From RPQJ01 sp963707145 (GTDB lineage Bacteria > Pseudomonadota > Gammaproteobacteria > Steroidobacterales > Steroidobacteraceae): a stretch of 64,000 nucleotides of DNA. The DNA lies in contig CAVPOQ010000002.1 of assembly GCA_963707145.1 (NCBI GenBank), positions 1 to 64,000 on the forward strand. The letters are read 5' to 3'. Both the position numbers and the translations under genes were made by a program. Below the pieces are notes generated by a model, which saw only the letters and a program-made list of their open reading frames with translations, was not told the DNA's origin and did not search any database. How positions within the stretch are numbered: position 1 is the first letter of the stretch; every line of letters begins with the position of its first letter. Of this stretch, positions 7,877-16,581 are shown piece by piece.

Positions 7877-8538
7877 GGTGCCGCCGGGGCGACACGGTAG
7901 CCGACGCCACGGACGTTGCGGATGAAGTCGGCACCGAGCTTGCGACGCAGCGTGTGCACGTGCACCTCGACCACGTTGCTCTCGACCTCCTCGCCCCACC
8001 CGTAGAGCCGCTCCTCCAGTTGCGCGCGGGAGAGAATCCGTCCGGGCTGCTCGAGCAGCGCCTGCAGCAAGGCGAACTCCCGCGGCGACAGCCCCACGAG
8101 TTCGCCGTTGCGCCGGACCTCACGTGTCGCCGGGTCCAGCGCGACATCGCCGTGCTCGATGATCGCCTGGGCTCGCCCACCCTTGCGACGAGTCACGGCC
8201 CGGATCCTCGCGGCGAGTTCGGCGAGGTCGAAAGGCTTGACGACGTAGTCGTCGGCGCCGGCGTCGAGGCCGTCGACGCGGTCGGTGATCGCATCCCTGG
8301 CCGTGAGCACCAGCACCGGCAGCACGGAGCCGCGTTCGCGCAGCCGGCGCAGCACGTCGAGGCCCGCCCTGCGTGGCAGGCCGAGATCGAGCAGGCAGGC
8401 ATCGTAAGGTTCGGCCAGCAGCGCCTGTTCGGCGGCGACGCCGTCGCGGACCCAGTCCACGGAGAAGCCCTGCCGCCGCAGGCCGGCACGCACCGCCTCG
8501 CCGATCATGGTGTCGTCCTCCGCAAGGAGCAGTCGCAC
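7873..8538 (-). CDS. OmpR/PhoB-family response regulator
   Basis: 221 residues from the GTG at 8538. This start places the receiver domain at the very N-terminus (VRLLLAEDD) and gives the usual family length; upstream in-frame sequence reads as non-coding. Receiver residues are Asp8-Asp9, phosphorylated Asp51, Thr79 and Lys101. A winged-helix DNA-binding domain follows (about 125-218, with the typical VEVHVHTLRRKLG recognition segment). It is the first gene of a regulator-kinase pair overlapping by four bases. It probably regulates its own operon and, given the CTTAAG repeat, the degP gene downstream. Confidence 0.93.
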   Translation of the reverse strand: MRLLLAEDDTMIGEAVRAGLRRQGFSVDWVRDGVAAEQALLAEPYDACLLDLGLPRRAGLDVLRRLRERGSVLPVLVLTARDAITDRVDGLDAGADDYVVKPFDLAELAARIRAVTRRKGGRAQAIIEHGDVALDPATREVRRNGELVGLSPREFALLQALLEQPGRILSRAQLEERLYGWGEEVESNVVEVHVHTLRRKLGADFIRNVRGVGYRVAPAAP

Positions 8539-8643
8539 GGCTGGTTCCTCGGCCTCGCTGCGTGTGACTCCAGGGCGAGGCAGCAGTTCAGCGTTATGCC
8601 GAAAGCCTGGGGGAAAGTCCCTGGCCAGGCAATCGTTTCGCGT

Positions 8644-8675
8644 GCGTCGGGCTACGTAGCTCGACGCAGCGTCGA
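8644..8675. promoter_or_regulatory. Stacked palindromes upstream of the two-component operon
   Basis: A near-perfect 20-base palindrome (8646-8665, centre CTACGTAG) abuts a 15-base odd palindrome (8661-8675, TCGACGC-A-GCGTCGA), so the hexamer GCGTCG or its complement occurs four times in about 30 bases. It lies about 110 bases upstream of the regulator start. It may be an operator or part of a leader hairpin; the binding factor is unknown. Confidence 0.35.
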
Positions 8676-8694
8676 ATCCGCTGCCGACGTCCCG

Positions 8695-8726
8695 AAAAGC
8701 AACGGCCGCCCTTGGGCGGCCGTTGC
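8695..8726 (-). terminator. Rho-independent terminator of ahcY
   Basis: On the minus strand a 12-bp perfect GC-rich stem (arms 8715-8726 and 8699-8710, 4-base loop) is followed by TTTT (8698-8695). It sits about 30 bases after the ahcY stop and points the same way, so it ends ahcY transcription before the two-component operon. Confidence 0.85.
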
Positions 8727-8755
8727 GGGACATCGGGTCGTCGGGCGACCCGGCG

Positions 8756-10183
8756 CTAGTAGCGGTACTGGTCGGTCTTGAACGGCCCCTGCACCGGCAG
8801 GCCGAGGTAGGCCGACTGCTCTGCCGTGAGCTTCGTGAGCTTCACGCCGATGCGCTCGAGGTGCAGCCGCGCCACCTTCTCGTCGAGGTGCTTGGGCAGC
8901 ACGTAGACCTGCTTCTCGTACTTCTCGCCGTGGTCGTGCACAGCTCGATCTGCGCCAGCATCTGGTTGGTGAACGAGCTCGACATCACGAAGGACGGGTG
9001 GCCCGTCGCGCAGCCGAGGTTCACCAGCCGGCCCTCGGCCAGCACGATCAGGCGCTTGCCGTCGGGGAAGATCACTGGTCGACCTGCGGCTTGATGTTCT
9101 CCCACGTGTACTTCTTCAGCGCCGCGATCTGGATCTCGCTGTCGAAGTGGCCGATGTTGCACACGATCGCCTGGTGCTTCATGCGCTTCATGTGCTCGTG
9201 GGTGATGACGTTCACGTTGCCGGTGGCGGTGACGAAGATGTCGGCCCGCGTCGCAGGCTTCCTCCATCGTCACGACCTCGTAGCCTTCCATCGCCGCCTG
9301 CAGCGCGCAGATCGGGTCGATCTCGGTGATCCAGACCGCGGCGCCGACAGTGCCCGCAGCGACTCGGCCGAGCCCTTGCCGACGTCGCCGTAGCCGCACA
9401 CCACCGCGACCTTGCCGGCGATCATCACGTCGGTGGCGCGCTTGATGCCGTCGACCAGCGACTCGCGGCAGCCGTAGAGGTTGTCGAACTTGGACTTCGT
9501 CACCGAGTCGTTGACGTTGATGGCGGGGAAGGGCAGCTGGCCCTTCTTCGCGATCTCGTAGAGGCGGTGCACGCCGGTGGTGGTCTCCTCGGTGACGCCC
9601 CTGATCTCGGCGAGGCGCTTCGAGTACCAGCCGGGCTGGGTCTCGAGGCGCTTCGCGATCGCCGCGTACAGCGACGCGTCTCTTCCTCGTTCGTCGGGCT
9701 TCGCGATGACCGAGGCGTCCTGCTCGGCGCGCGCGCCCGAGCGTGCAGCAGCAGCGTCGCGTCGCCGCCGTCGTCGAGGATCATGTTGGCGAACCCGCCG
9801 TTCGGCCACTCGAAGATGCGGTGGGTGTAGTCCCAGTAGTCCTCGAGCGACTCGCCCTTGTAGGCGAACACCGGCGTGCCGGCGGCGGCGATCGCTGCGG
9901 CGGCGTGGTCCTGGGTCGAGTAGATGTTGCACGACGCCCAGCGCACGTCGGCGCCGAGCGCCTTGAGCGTCTCGATCAGCATCGCGGTCTGGATGGTCAT
10001 GTGCAGCGAGCCGGCGATGCGCGCGCCCTTCAGCGGCTGCGCGGCGCCGTATTCCTCGCGGATCGCCATCAGGCCGGGCATCTCGGTCTCGGCGATGGCG
10101 ATTTCCTTGCGGCCGAAGTCGGCCAGGGACAGGTCGGCGACCGCGAAGTCGCGGCTCGGGGCGGGGGAAACAACGGCGTTCAT
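8756..10183 (-). CDS. ahcY: S-adenosylhomocysteine hydrolase, reading frame broken by about seven indels
   Basis: The protein is recognisable from end to end: N-terminus with DFGRKEIAIAETEMPGLMA, SCNIYSTQDHAAAA, the NAD-binding GYGDVGKGSAESLRAL, TEIDPICALQAAMEGYEVV, GCATGHPSFVMS, and a C-terminus KTDQYRY. AhcY splits SAH to homocysteine and adenosine in the cytosol, removing the inhibitor of methyltransferases. The frame changes near 9722-9742, 9697-9700, 9676-9680, 9345-9352, 9245-9247 (extra G), 9075-9077 (missing G; creates an in-frame TGA) and 8939-8942. Shifts sum to zero, and the total corresponds to about 475 residues, the usual long bacterial form. Codons on both sides of each break remain well conserved, which argues for sequence error or very recent damage. 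An SAH riboswitch precedes it. Confidence 0.9.
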
Positions 10184-10260
10184 CAGGCGGTCCTCTCGTT
10201 GACCGTGATGGTTCGGGCGGGGAATCGTGCTCGGATTCGCTCGCCACGCCCTTCACGGGG

Positions 10261-10334
10261 GTCAGCGAGCGCGGTTGGAACAACCCATGGCCTGAGCCTG
10301 GCGGGCAGGACACCCGTTGCAGCGCTCCTCAGGC
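10261..10334 (-). promoter_or_regulatory. SAH riboswitch upstream of ahcY
   Basis: On the minus strand, 80-150 bases before ahcY, the leader reads GAGGAGCGCTGCAACGG, then GCCAGGCTCAG, then AACCGCGCTCGCTGAC. These are the conserved blocks of the S-adenosylhomocysteine riboswitch: GAGGAGCGCTGC pairs with the AGGCTC and GCGCTC elements. The element is known to turn on ahcY and SAM-cycle genes in beta- and gammaproteobacteria when SAH accumulates. The position and the downstream gene agree fully. Confidence 0.88.
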
Positions 10335-10343
10335 GGGGGCGCG

Positions 10344-10372
10344 ATTGTGCCGCGGCGGGGCCGGTGAAGCAA
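10344..10372 (-). promoter_or_regulatory. Probable sigma-70 promoter of the ahcY riboswitch transcript
   Basis: Minus strand: -35 TTGCTT (10372-10367), 17-base spacer, -10 CACAAT (10349-10344). Transcription would start about ten bases before the first conserved block of the SAH riboswitch, which is the expected geometry. Confidence 0.6.
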
Positions 10373-10539
10373 GGACGCTGGACGGGCGGGCTGGGTGCCC
10401 GGCGTGTGTCACGCGACCGAAACAGACCGCGACTAGCCTGCTGGCTTCGCACCCTCGCCAGGGTGGGCGGGCGCCCGCGGGCCTGCACGGGCCGGGCCCA
10501 CCGCCCGCGAAGTCACATCAAGAACAGGGGAGGATCGTC

Positions 10540-12084
10540 ATGTCGAGTTCAATCACGTCCCGCATCGCGCTCGCCGTCCTGCTGGCCGCCACCGCCGGTG
10601 CCGACGCAGCGCCGGTCACGACCGTCGTCAACGACACCAGGCTCACGGTCAAGGGCCTCGTCGGCGCCGGTCGCCTGCCCGCGAGCCTGCGCGACCAGTA
10701 CAACGAGACGTTCGGCTCGATCTCGGGGCTGTACGCCGACCCGGCGTCCTGGCAGCGCAACGGGAACACCTACAGCGGTGTCTTCTACGCGACGCCCGAC
10801 CGCGGCTACAACGTGGCCGGCACCATCGACTACACCGCCCGCATCAACCGTCTCGAGGTCGTCTTCACGCCCGTCGCGACCGGCGGGAGCGGCTACGGGC
10901 AGGACCAGGTCGTGCTCTCGCTCGCGCAGGCGACGAAGCTGTTCGAGCAGGTTCCGGGCGCCGGCACGCGAGACATCAGCGGTCTCGACCCGAAGCCGGG
11001 CGGCGTCGCCGCCGGCGGCGCCCGTCCCAGCGTGGGCACGCGTCCGGAGCTGCCCCAGGCCTTCAACGGCAAACTCTCGCTCGACGCCGAGGGAATCCGG
11101 CGCCTCGCCGACGGCTCGTGGCTCATCAGCGACGAGTACGGCCCCTCCATCTACCGGTTCTCCAAGGACGGGGAGTTCCTCGACGCGTTGCCGGTCGCTG
11201 CGTCCGTGCGGCCGGTGCGCAACAACGTTTTCGACTACAGCTCGAACAACCCGGCCGCCGGCCAGCCGGCGCCCTCGCCGGGCAACCCGGTGACCGGCCG
11301 CCAGAACAACCAGGGATTCGAGGGCCTGAGCGTCTCGCCGGACGGCACGACACTGATCGTCATGCTGCAGAGCGCGACGCGGCAGGACGGCGGCGCGGGC
11401 GGCTCGAGCGCCACGCGGGATCACACGCGGGCCTTCACCTACGACATCACGAATCTCGACGCGATCACGCTCACCGGCGAGTACGTGGTGCAGCTGCCGA
11501 AGTACCTCGCGGATGGCGCGGTCCGCGTCGCGGCGCAGAGCGAGATCCTCGCGATCTCGGACACCCAGTTCCTGATCCTGCCGCGCGACGGCAATGGCCT
11601 CGGACTCGAGAATCCGACGTCGCTGTACCGGCATGTGGATGTCGTCGACCTGCGGGACGCCACCAACATCCTCGGCCAGCCCTACGAGAACCAGATCGCA
11701 CCCGGCGGCGTGCTGAACCCTGCGATCACACCCGCGCTGCTCAGCTCGTGGCTCGACATCAACGACCTGTCCGAGCTCAATCGCTTCGGCCTGACCAACG
11801 GCATCCAGGCCGGTTTCGACAACCTGTCCGAGAAATGGGAGGGGCTCGCGCTGTTGCCCGCGCTCGATCCCCTCAGGCCGCAGGACTGGTTCCTCTTCGT
11901 GGCGAACGACAACGACTTCCTGACGACCGACGGCTTCCAGGCCGGCTCGGCGTACTCGGCCGCGTTCGACAACGACACGATGTTCCTGGCGTACCGGGTC
12001 AGGATCGCGCAGGTGCCGGAACCGTCGCTGGCGGTCCCGATGCTGTTCGCCCTGCTGTGGTTCGCGGCGCGGCGCCGGGCCTAG
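10540..12084 (+). CDS. Exported esterase-like phytase-domain protein with PEP-CTERM anchor
   Basis: 514 residues from ATG 10540, chosen for the AGGGGAGG ribosome site and the signal peptide that follows (about 1-23). The body carries the signatures of the 'esterase-like activity of phytase' beta-propeller domain: EGIRRLADGSWLISDEYGPS, NQGFEGLSVSPDG and EKWEGLALLP, with acidic residues lining the active site. The last 23 residues are a PEP-CTERM signal: VPEPS, a hydrophobic segment, then RRRA. Such tails are processed by exosortase during export to the envelope or matrix. It may hydrolyse phosphate or carboxylic esters outside the cell; the substrate is unknown. It is convergent with metK, their stop codons sharing the four bases CTAG. 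Confidence 0.82.
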   Translation: MSSSITSRIALAVLLAATAGADAAPVTTVVNDTRLTVKGLVGAGRLPASLRDQYNETFGSISGLYADPASWQRNGNTYSGVFYATPDRGYNVAGTIDYTARINRLEVVFTPVATGGSGYGQDQVVLSLAQATKLFEQVPGAGTRDISGLDPKPGGVAAGGARPSVGTRPELPQAFNGKLSLDAEGIRRLADGSWLISDEYGPSIYRFSKDGEFLDALPVAASVRPVRNNVFDYSSNNPAAGQPAPSPGNPVTGRQNNQGFEGLSVSPDGTTLIVMLQSATRQDGGAGGSSATRDHTRAFTYDITNLDAITLTGEYVVQLPKYLADGAVRVAAQSEILAISDTQFLILPRDGNGLGLENPTSLYRHVDVVDLRDATNILGQPYENQIAPGGVLNPAITPALLSSWLDINDLSELNRFGLTNGIQAGFDNLSEKWEGLALLPALDPLRPQDWFLFVANDNDFLTTDGFQAGSAYSAAFDNDTMFLAYRVRIAQVPEPSLAVPMLFALLWFAARRRA

Positions 12085-13310
12085 AGCCCGGCGTCGTTGC
12101 GCAGCGCCTCGGCCTTGTCGGTCTTCTCCCAGGTGAAGGCGGTGAACGCCTCGCTCTTCTCGACCTTCTTGCCGGCGATGTATTCCTTCCAGCGGTAGGT
12201 CATGTGCACGGGCTCGCGTCCGAAGTGGCCGTAGGCGGCGGTCGCGCGGTACATCGGGTGGACCAGGTCGAGCATCCGGATGATGCCGTAGGGGCGCAGG
12301 TCGAAGTGGGCGCGCACCAGTGCCTCCAGCCGCTCCTGGGTCACCTTGCCGGTGCCGAACGTGTCCACGGTGATCGACGTGGGCTCCGCCACCCCGATCG
12401 CGTAGGAGACCTGGATCTCGCAGCGGTCGGCGAGGCCGGCCGCGACGAGGTTCTTCGCGACGTAGCGCGCCGCGTAGGCCGCGGAGCGGTCCACCTTGGA
12501 CGGGTCCTTGCCGGAGAACGCGCCGCCGCCGTGACGGGCCATGCCGCCGTAGCTGTCGACGATGATCTTGCGGCCGGTGAGGCCGCAGTCGCCCACCGGC
12601 CCGCCGATCACGAAGTTGCCGGTCGGGTTGATGTGGAACTTGGTGTCCTTGCGCAGCCACTCCTTCGGCAGCACGTGCTTGATGATGAGTTCCATCACGG
12701 CCTCGCGCAGGTCGCCGAGCTTGACGTCCGGATCGTGCTGGGTGGAGAGCACGACCGCATCGAGCCCGGCCACCTTGCCGTCGACATAGCGGCAGGTGAC
12801 CTGCGACTTGGCGTCCGGCCGCAGCCAGGGCAGCAGGTTGCTCTTGCGCACCTCGGCCTGCCGCTCGACGAGCCGGTGCGCGTAGCAGATCGGCGCGGGC
12901 ATCAGCGAGTCGGTCTCGTTCGAGGCGTAGCCGAACATCAGGCCCTGGTCGCCCGCGCCCTGCTCCTCGGGACTGACGCGGTCCACGCCCATGGCGATGT
13001 CGGGCGACTGCTTGCCGATGATGTTGAGCACGCCGCAGGTGCGACCGTCGAAGCCGACGTGCGAGGAGGTGTAGCCGATGTCCACGATGACGCCGCGGAC
13101 GATCTCCTCGAGGTCCACCCAGGCCTCGGTGGACACTTCGCCGGCGACGATCGCGACGCCGGTCTTCACCAGCGTTTCGCAGGCCACCCGCGCCTTCTTG
13201 TCCTGGGCGAGCATGGCGTCGAGAACGGCGTCCGAGATCTGGTCGGCGACCTTGTCCGGGTGGCCCTCGGACACGGATTCCGACGTGAACACGTAACTGT
13301 TTGACATCAA
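12081..13310 (-). CDS. metK: S-adenosylmethionine synthetase
   Basis: 409 residues, full length. Family motifs are SEGHPDKVADQISDAVLDA at the start, GAGDQGLMFGYA (methionine/ATP loop) in the middle and GGGAFSGKDPSKVDRS (triphosphate-binding loop). The cytosolic enzyme makes SAM from methionine and ATP and works with AhcY encoded next door in the activated methyl cycle. An in-frame second Met (MMSNSY) is an equally good start. The frame is intact, unlike ahcY. A TATAAT box lies 28 bases upstream of the start. Confidence 0.97.
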   Translation of the reverse strand: MMSNSYVFTSESVSEGHPDKVADQISDAVLDAMLAQDKKARVACETLVKTGVAIVAGEVSTEAWVDLEEIVRGVIVDIGYTSSHVGFDGRTCGVLNIIGKQSPDIAMGVDRVSPEEQGAGDQGLMFGYASNETDSLMPAPICYAHRLVERQAEVRKSNLLPWLRPDAKSQVTCRYVDGKVAGLDAVVLSTQHDPDVKLGDLREAVMELIIKHVLPKEWLRKDTKFHINPTGNFVIGGPVGDCGLTGRKIIVDSYGGMARHGGGAFSGKDPSKVDRSAAYAARYVAKNLVAAGLADRCEIQVSYAIGVAEPTSITVDTFGTGKVTQERLEALVRAHFDLRPYGIIRMLDLVHPMYRATAAYGHFGREPVHMTYRWKEYIAGKKVEKSEAFTAFTWEKTDKAEALRNDAGL

Positions 13311-13337
13311 AAGCGTTCCTGGCGGGCGTAAACCCGA

Positions 13338-13343
13338 ATTATA
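13338..13343 (-). promoter_or_regulatory. -10 box (TATAAT) of metK
   Basis: A perfect TATAAT on the minus strand, 28 bases before the metK start. No good -35 hexamer is visible at 16-18 bases. It is the only AT-rich spot in the metK/tkt spacer apart from TAAAAT at 13456-13461 on the plus strand, which may be the -10 of tkt. Confidence 0.5.
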
Positions 13344-13486
13344 ACCCGCGGAACGCGCCGCGGTGCAGGCGAGGCTAACGCGCGATCGCGGCGGCCATCG
13401 CGCCCGCTCCTCCCGCGCGCGCCCCGAATTGCTGATCCGGTCCCCGGCGCCCCGGTAAAATGGTGAGCTTCACAGGAGATCCAGCC

Positions 13487-15478
13487 ATGCCTACCCGCCG
13501 GCAGCTCGCCAACGCCATCCGGGCGTTGAGCATGGACGCGGTCCAGAAGGCCAACTCGGGACACCCGGGAATGCCCATGGGCATGGCCGACATTGCACAG
13601 GTGCTGTGGATCGATCACCTCAAGCACAATCCCGGCAACCCGCAGTGGCCCGACCGCGACCGCTTCGTGCTGTCGAACGGACACGGCTCGATGCTGCTCT
13701 ACTCGCTGCTGCATCTCACCGGCTACCCGCTCGACATCGAGCAGATCAGAAACTTCCGACAGTTCGGCTCGCACACCGCCGGACACCCGGAGGTCGACCC
13801 GCACCTCGGCATCGAGACCACGACCGGTCCGCTCGGGCAGGGCCTCGCCAATGCGGTGGGCATGGCGCTTGCCGAGAGGATCCTCGCCGCCACCTTCAAC
13901 CGCCCCGGCCACGACGTGGTGGACCACCGCACGTGGGTGTTCCTCGGCGACGGCTGCCTGATGGAGGGCGTCTCCCACGAGGCCTGCTCGCTCGCCGGCA
14001 CGCTCAGGCTCGGCAAGCTGACCTGCTTCTACGATGACAACGGCATCTCGATCGACGGCGAGGTGCACGGCTGGTTCACGGACGACACGCCAAAGCGCTT
14101 CGAGGCCTACGGCTGGCACGTGGTGCGCGACGTCGACGGACACGATCCGGCCGCGATCGAGCGCGCGATCGCCGCCGCAACCGCCGAGACCGGGCGTCCC
14201 TCGCTGATCTGCTGCAAGACGATCATCGGCTGGGGCTCGCCCAACAAGCAGGGCACGGAGGCCACCCACGGCGCGGCCCTCGGCGAGGCGGAGGTCGCCG
14301 CCACCCGCGAGCACATCGGCTGGCCGTACGAGCCGTTCGTGGTGCCAGACGAGATCCGCGCCGGCTGGGACGCGCGCGCGAAGGGCGCGGCGGCCGAGCA
14401 GGCCTGGGGCGGCCGGATGGCGGCCTACCGCAAGGCGCATCCCGAACTCGCCGCCGAACTCGAGCGGCGCCTGCGCGGCGAACTACCCGCGGGCTGGCGC
14501 GTCGCGCTCGGGGACTTCGTCCGCGCCCAGCAGGAGAAGCCTGCGGCGCTCGCCACGCGCTCCGCCTCGCAGCAGGTGCTGAACGTGCTCGGCGCCGCGA
14601 TCCCGGAGATGCTGGGCGGTTCCGCGGACCTCACCGGCTCCAACAACACCAACCACAAGGGCTCGAAGGCCATCACCGGCGACGATGTCGCCGGCAACTA
14701 TCTGCATTACGGCGTGCGCGAGTTCGGCATGACCGCGATCATGAACGGAGTCGCGCTGCACGGCGGTTTCGTTCCCTACGGCGGAACGTTTCTGGTCTTT
14801 TCGGACTACGCCCGCAACGCGGTGCGCATGGCCGCGCTCATGAAGCAGCGCGTGATCCTCGTCTACACCCACGACTCGATCGGCCTCGGCGAGGACGGCC
14901 CGACGCACCAGCCCGTGGAACATGTCGCGAGCCTCCGCATCATCCCGAATGTCCGCCTGTGGCGGCCCTGCGATACCGTCGAGACCGCAGCGGCCTGGGC
15001 CGACGCGATCGAACGGCGCGACGGACCGACCAGCCTCGTGCTGACGCGCCAGGCGCTGCCCGCGATGACGCGCACCGCCGCGCAGAGCGCGGACATCGCC
15101 CGCGGCGGCTACGTCCTCGCCGACTGCGAGGGGCGGCCGCACTGTGTGCTCATCGCCACCGGATCGGAGGTCGCGCTCGCCATGGATGCCGCCCGGGGAC
15201 TCGCCGAACAGGGCCGCAGGGTGCGCGTCGTGTCGATGCCGTGCACGCAGCTCTTCGACGCGCAGCCACAGCAGTATCGTGACGACGTGCTGCCGGACGG
15301 CATCCCGCGCGTCGCGATCGAGGCCGGCGTGCGCGACGGCTGGTGGCGCTACGTGTCGGGGTCAGGCGCGGTCGTCGGCATGGACGGCTTCGGTGCCTCG
15401 GCGCCCGCCAAGAAGCTCTTCGAGCACTACGGATTCACACGCGAGAACGTCATTCGCATCGTGGAGGGGCTGCTGTAG
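13487..15478 (+). CDS. tkt: Transketolase
   Basis: 663 residues, the same length as E. coli TktA. The start at 13487 follows AGGAG by nine bases. The thiamine-diphosphate domain contains GHPGMPMGMADI and GDGCLMEGVSHEA (GDG...N-type TPP motif); the pyrimidine domain begins around residue 350 and carries REFGMTAIMNG. It transfers two-carbon units between sugar phosphates in the pentose phosphate pathway. It heads a tkt-gap-pgk-pyk run, all on the plus strand with short spacers. Confidence 0.96.
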   Translation: MPTRRQLANAIRALSMDAVQKANSGHPGMPMGMADIAQVLWIDHLKHNPGNPQWPDRDRFVLSNGHGSMLLYSLLHLTGYPLDIEQIRNFRQFGSHTAGHPEVDPHLGIETTTGPLGQGLANAVGMALAERILAATFNRPGHDVVDHRTWVFLGDGCLMEGVSHEACSLAGTLRLGKLTCFYDDNGISIDGEVHGWFTDDTPKRFEAYGWHVVRDVDGHDPAAIERAIAAATAETGRPSLICCKTIIGWGSPNKQGTEATHGAALGEAEVAATREHIGWPYEPFVVPDEIRAGWDARAKGAAAEQAWGGRMAAYRKAHPELAAELERRLRGELPAGWRVALGDFVRAQQEKPAALATRSASQQVLNVLGAAIPEMLGGSADLTGSNNTNHKGSKAITGDDVAGNYLHYGVREFGMTAIMNGVALHGGFVPYGGTFLVFSDYARNAVRMAALMKQRVILVYTHDSIGLGEDGPTHQPVEHVASLRIIPNVRLWRPCDTVETAAAWADAIERRDGPTSLVLTRQALPAMTRTAAQSADIARGGYVLADCEGRPHCVLIATGSEVALAMDAARGLAEQGRRVRVVSMPCTQLFDAQPQQYRDDVLPDGIPRVAIEAGVRDGWWRYVSGSGAVVGMDGFGASAPAKKLFEHYGFTRENVIRIVEGLL

Positions 15479-15509
15479 CCCTCCGCCCACTTCCTAAGGA
15501 GACCGCTCA

Positions 15510-16508
15510 ATGGCTATCAAGGTTGGCATCAACGGCTTCGGCCGCATCGGCCGCATGGTGTTCCGCGCGGCGGTGCGCGACTTCAAGGACGTCGAGATCG
15601 TCGGCATCAACGACCTGCTCGAGCCCGAGTACCTCGCCTACATGCTCAAGTTCGACTCGGTGCACGGCCGCTTCAAGGGCGACGTGTCGGTCGACGGCGG
15701 TCAGCTGGTCGTGAACGGCCGCAAGATCCGCCTCACGGCGGTCAAGGACCCGGCCGAGCTCAAGTGGGGCGAGGTGGGCGCCGAGGTGGTGGTCGACTCC
15801 ACCGGCCTGTTCCTCACCAAGGAGACCGGCGAGAAGCACCTCGCCGCAGGCGCGAAGAAGGTGATCATGTCGGCCCCGTCGAAGGACGACACGCCGATGT
15901 TCGTCTTCGGCGTCAACGACAAGAGCTACGCCGGGCAGGCGATCATCTCGAACGCCTCGTGCACCACCAACTGCCTCGCGCCGGTCGCGAAGGTGCTGAA
16001 CGACACCTGGGGCATCAAGCGCGGCCTGATGACGACCGTGCACGCCGCCACCGCGACGCAGAAGACCGTGGACGGACCGTCGAACAAGGACTGGCGTGGC
16101 GGCCGCGGCATCCTCGAGAACATCATCCCGTCCTCGACGGGCGCGGCGAAGGCCGTGGGCAAGGTCATCCCGGAGCTCAACAAGAAGCTCACCGGCATGG
16201 CCTTCCGCGTGCCGACCTCCGACGTGTCGGTGGTCGATCTCACCGTCGAGCTCGTGAAGCCGGCGAAATACGAGGAGATCTGCGCCGCGATGAAGGCGGC
16301 GTCCGAGGGCCCGATGAAGGGCGTGCTCGGCTACACGAACGAAAAGGTGGTCGCGACGGACTTCCGCGGCGAGAGCTGCACCTCGGTGTTCGACGCCGAG
16401 GCCGGCATTGCCCTCGACGAGACCTTCGTCAAGATCGTGGCGTGGTACGACAACGAGTGGGGCTACTCCTGCAAGGTGCTGGAGATGGCCCGCGTCGTCT
16501 CGAAGTAA
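15510..16508 (+). CDS. gap: Glyceraldehyde-3-phosphate dehydrogenase, type I
   Basis: 332 residues. The Rossmann start VGINGFGRIGRMVFRA binds NAD, the catalytic Cys151 lies in SNASCTTNCLAP, and the C-terminal WYDNEWGYSCKVL is conserved. It converts glyceraldehyde-3-phosphate to 1,3-bisphosphoglycerate, feeding the Pgk encoded next. A strong AAGGAG site precedes ATG 15510. It is 31 bases after tkt and separated from pgk by a strong hairpin. Confidence 0.97.
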   Translation: MAIKVGINGFGRIGRMVFRAAVRDFKDVEIVGINDLLEPEYLAYMLKFDSVHGRFKGDVSVDGGQLVVNGRKIRLTAVKDPAELKWGEVGAEVVVDSTGLFLTKETGEKHLAAGAKKVIMSAPSKDDTPMFVFGVNDKSYAGQAIISNASCTTNCLAPVAKVLNDTWGIKRGLMTTVHAATATQKTVDGPSNKDWRGGRGILENIIPSSTGAAKAVGKVIPELNKKLTGMAFRVPTSDVSVVDLTVELVKPAKYEEICAAMKAASEGPMKGVLGYTNEKVVATDFRGESCTSVFDAEAGIALDETFVKIVAWYDNEWGYSCKVLEMARVVSK

Positions 16509-16527
16509 CCGAGTCTTCATCCTTCGG

Positions 16528-16554
16528 CCGGCCCGGCGCGTTGCGCCGGGCCGG
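16528..16554 (+). terminator. Strong 12-bp hairpin between gap and pgk
   Basis: Arms 16528-16539 (CCGGCCCGGCGC) and 16543-16554 pair perfectly around a 3-base loop. No T tract follows. In gap-pgk operons such hairpins commonly stabilise the abundant gap message or cause partial termination, giving more Gap than Pgk; that role is inferred here. Confidence 0.6.
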
Positions 16555-16581
16555 ACCTGCATTCAGACAGGGGAGTACATC

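Noticed and set aside
4835..7900. Long open frame on the plus strand opposite degP and the sensor kinase
   Set aside because: Antisense of strongly conserved genes; His/Arg-rich composition typical of GC-rich shadow frames, with no domain or ribosome site.
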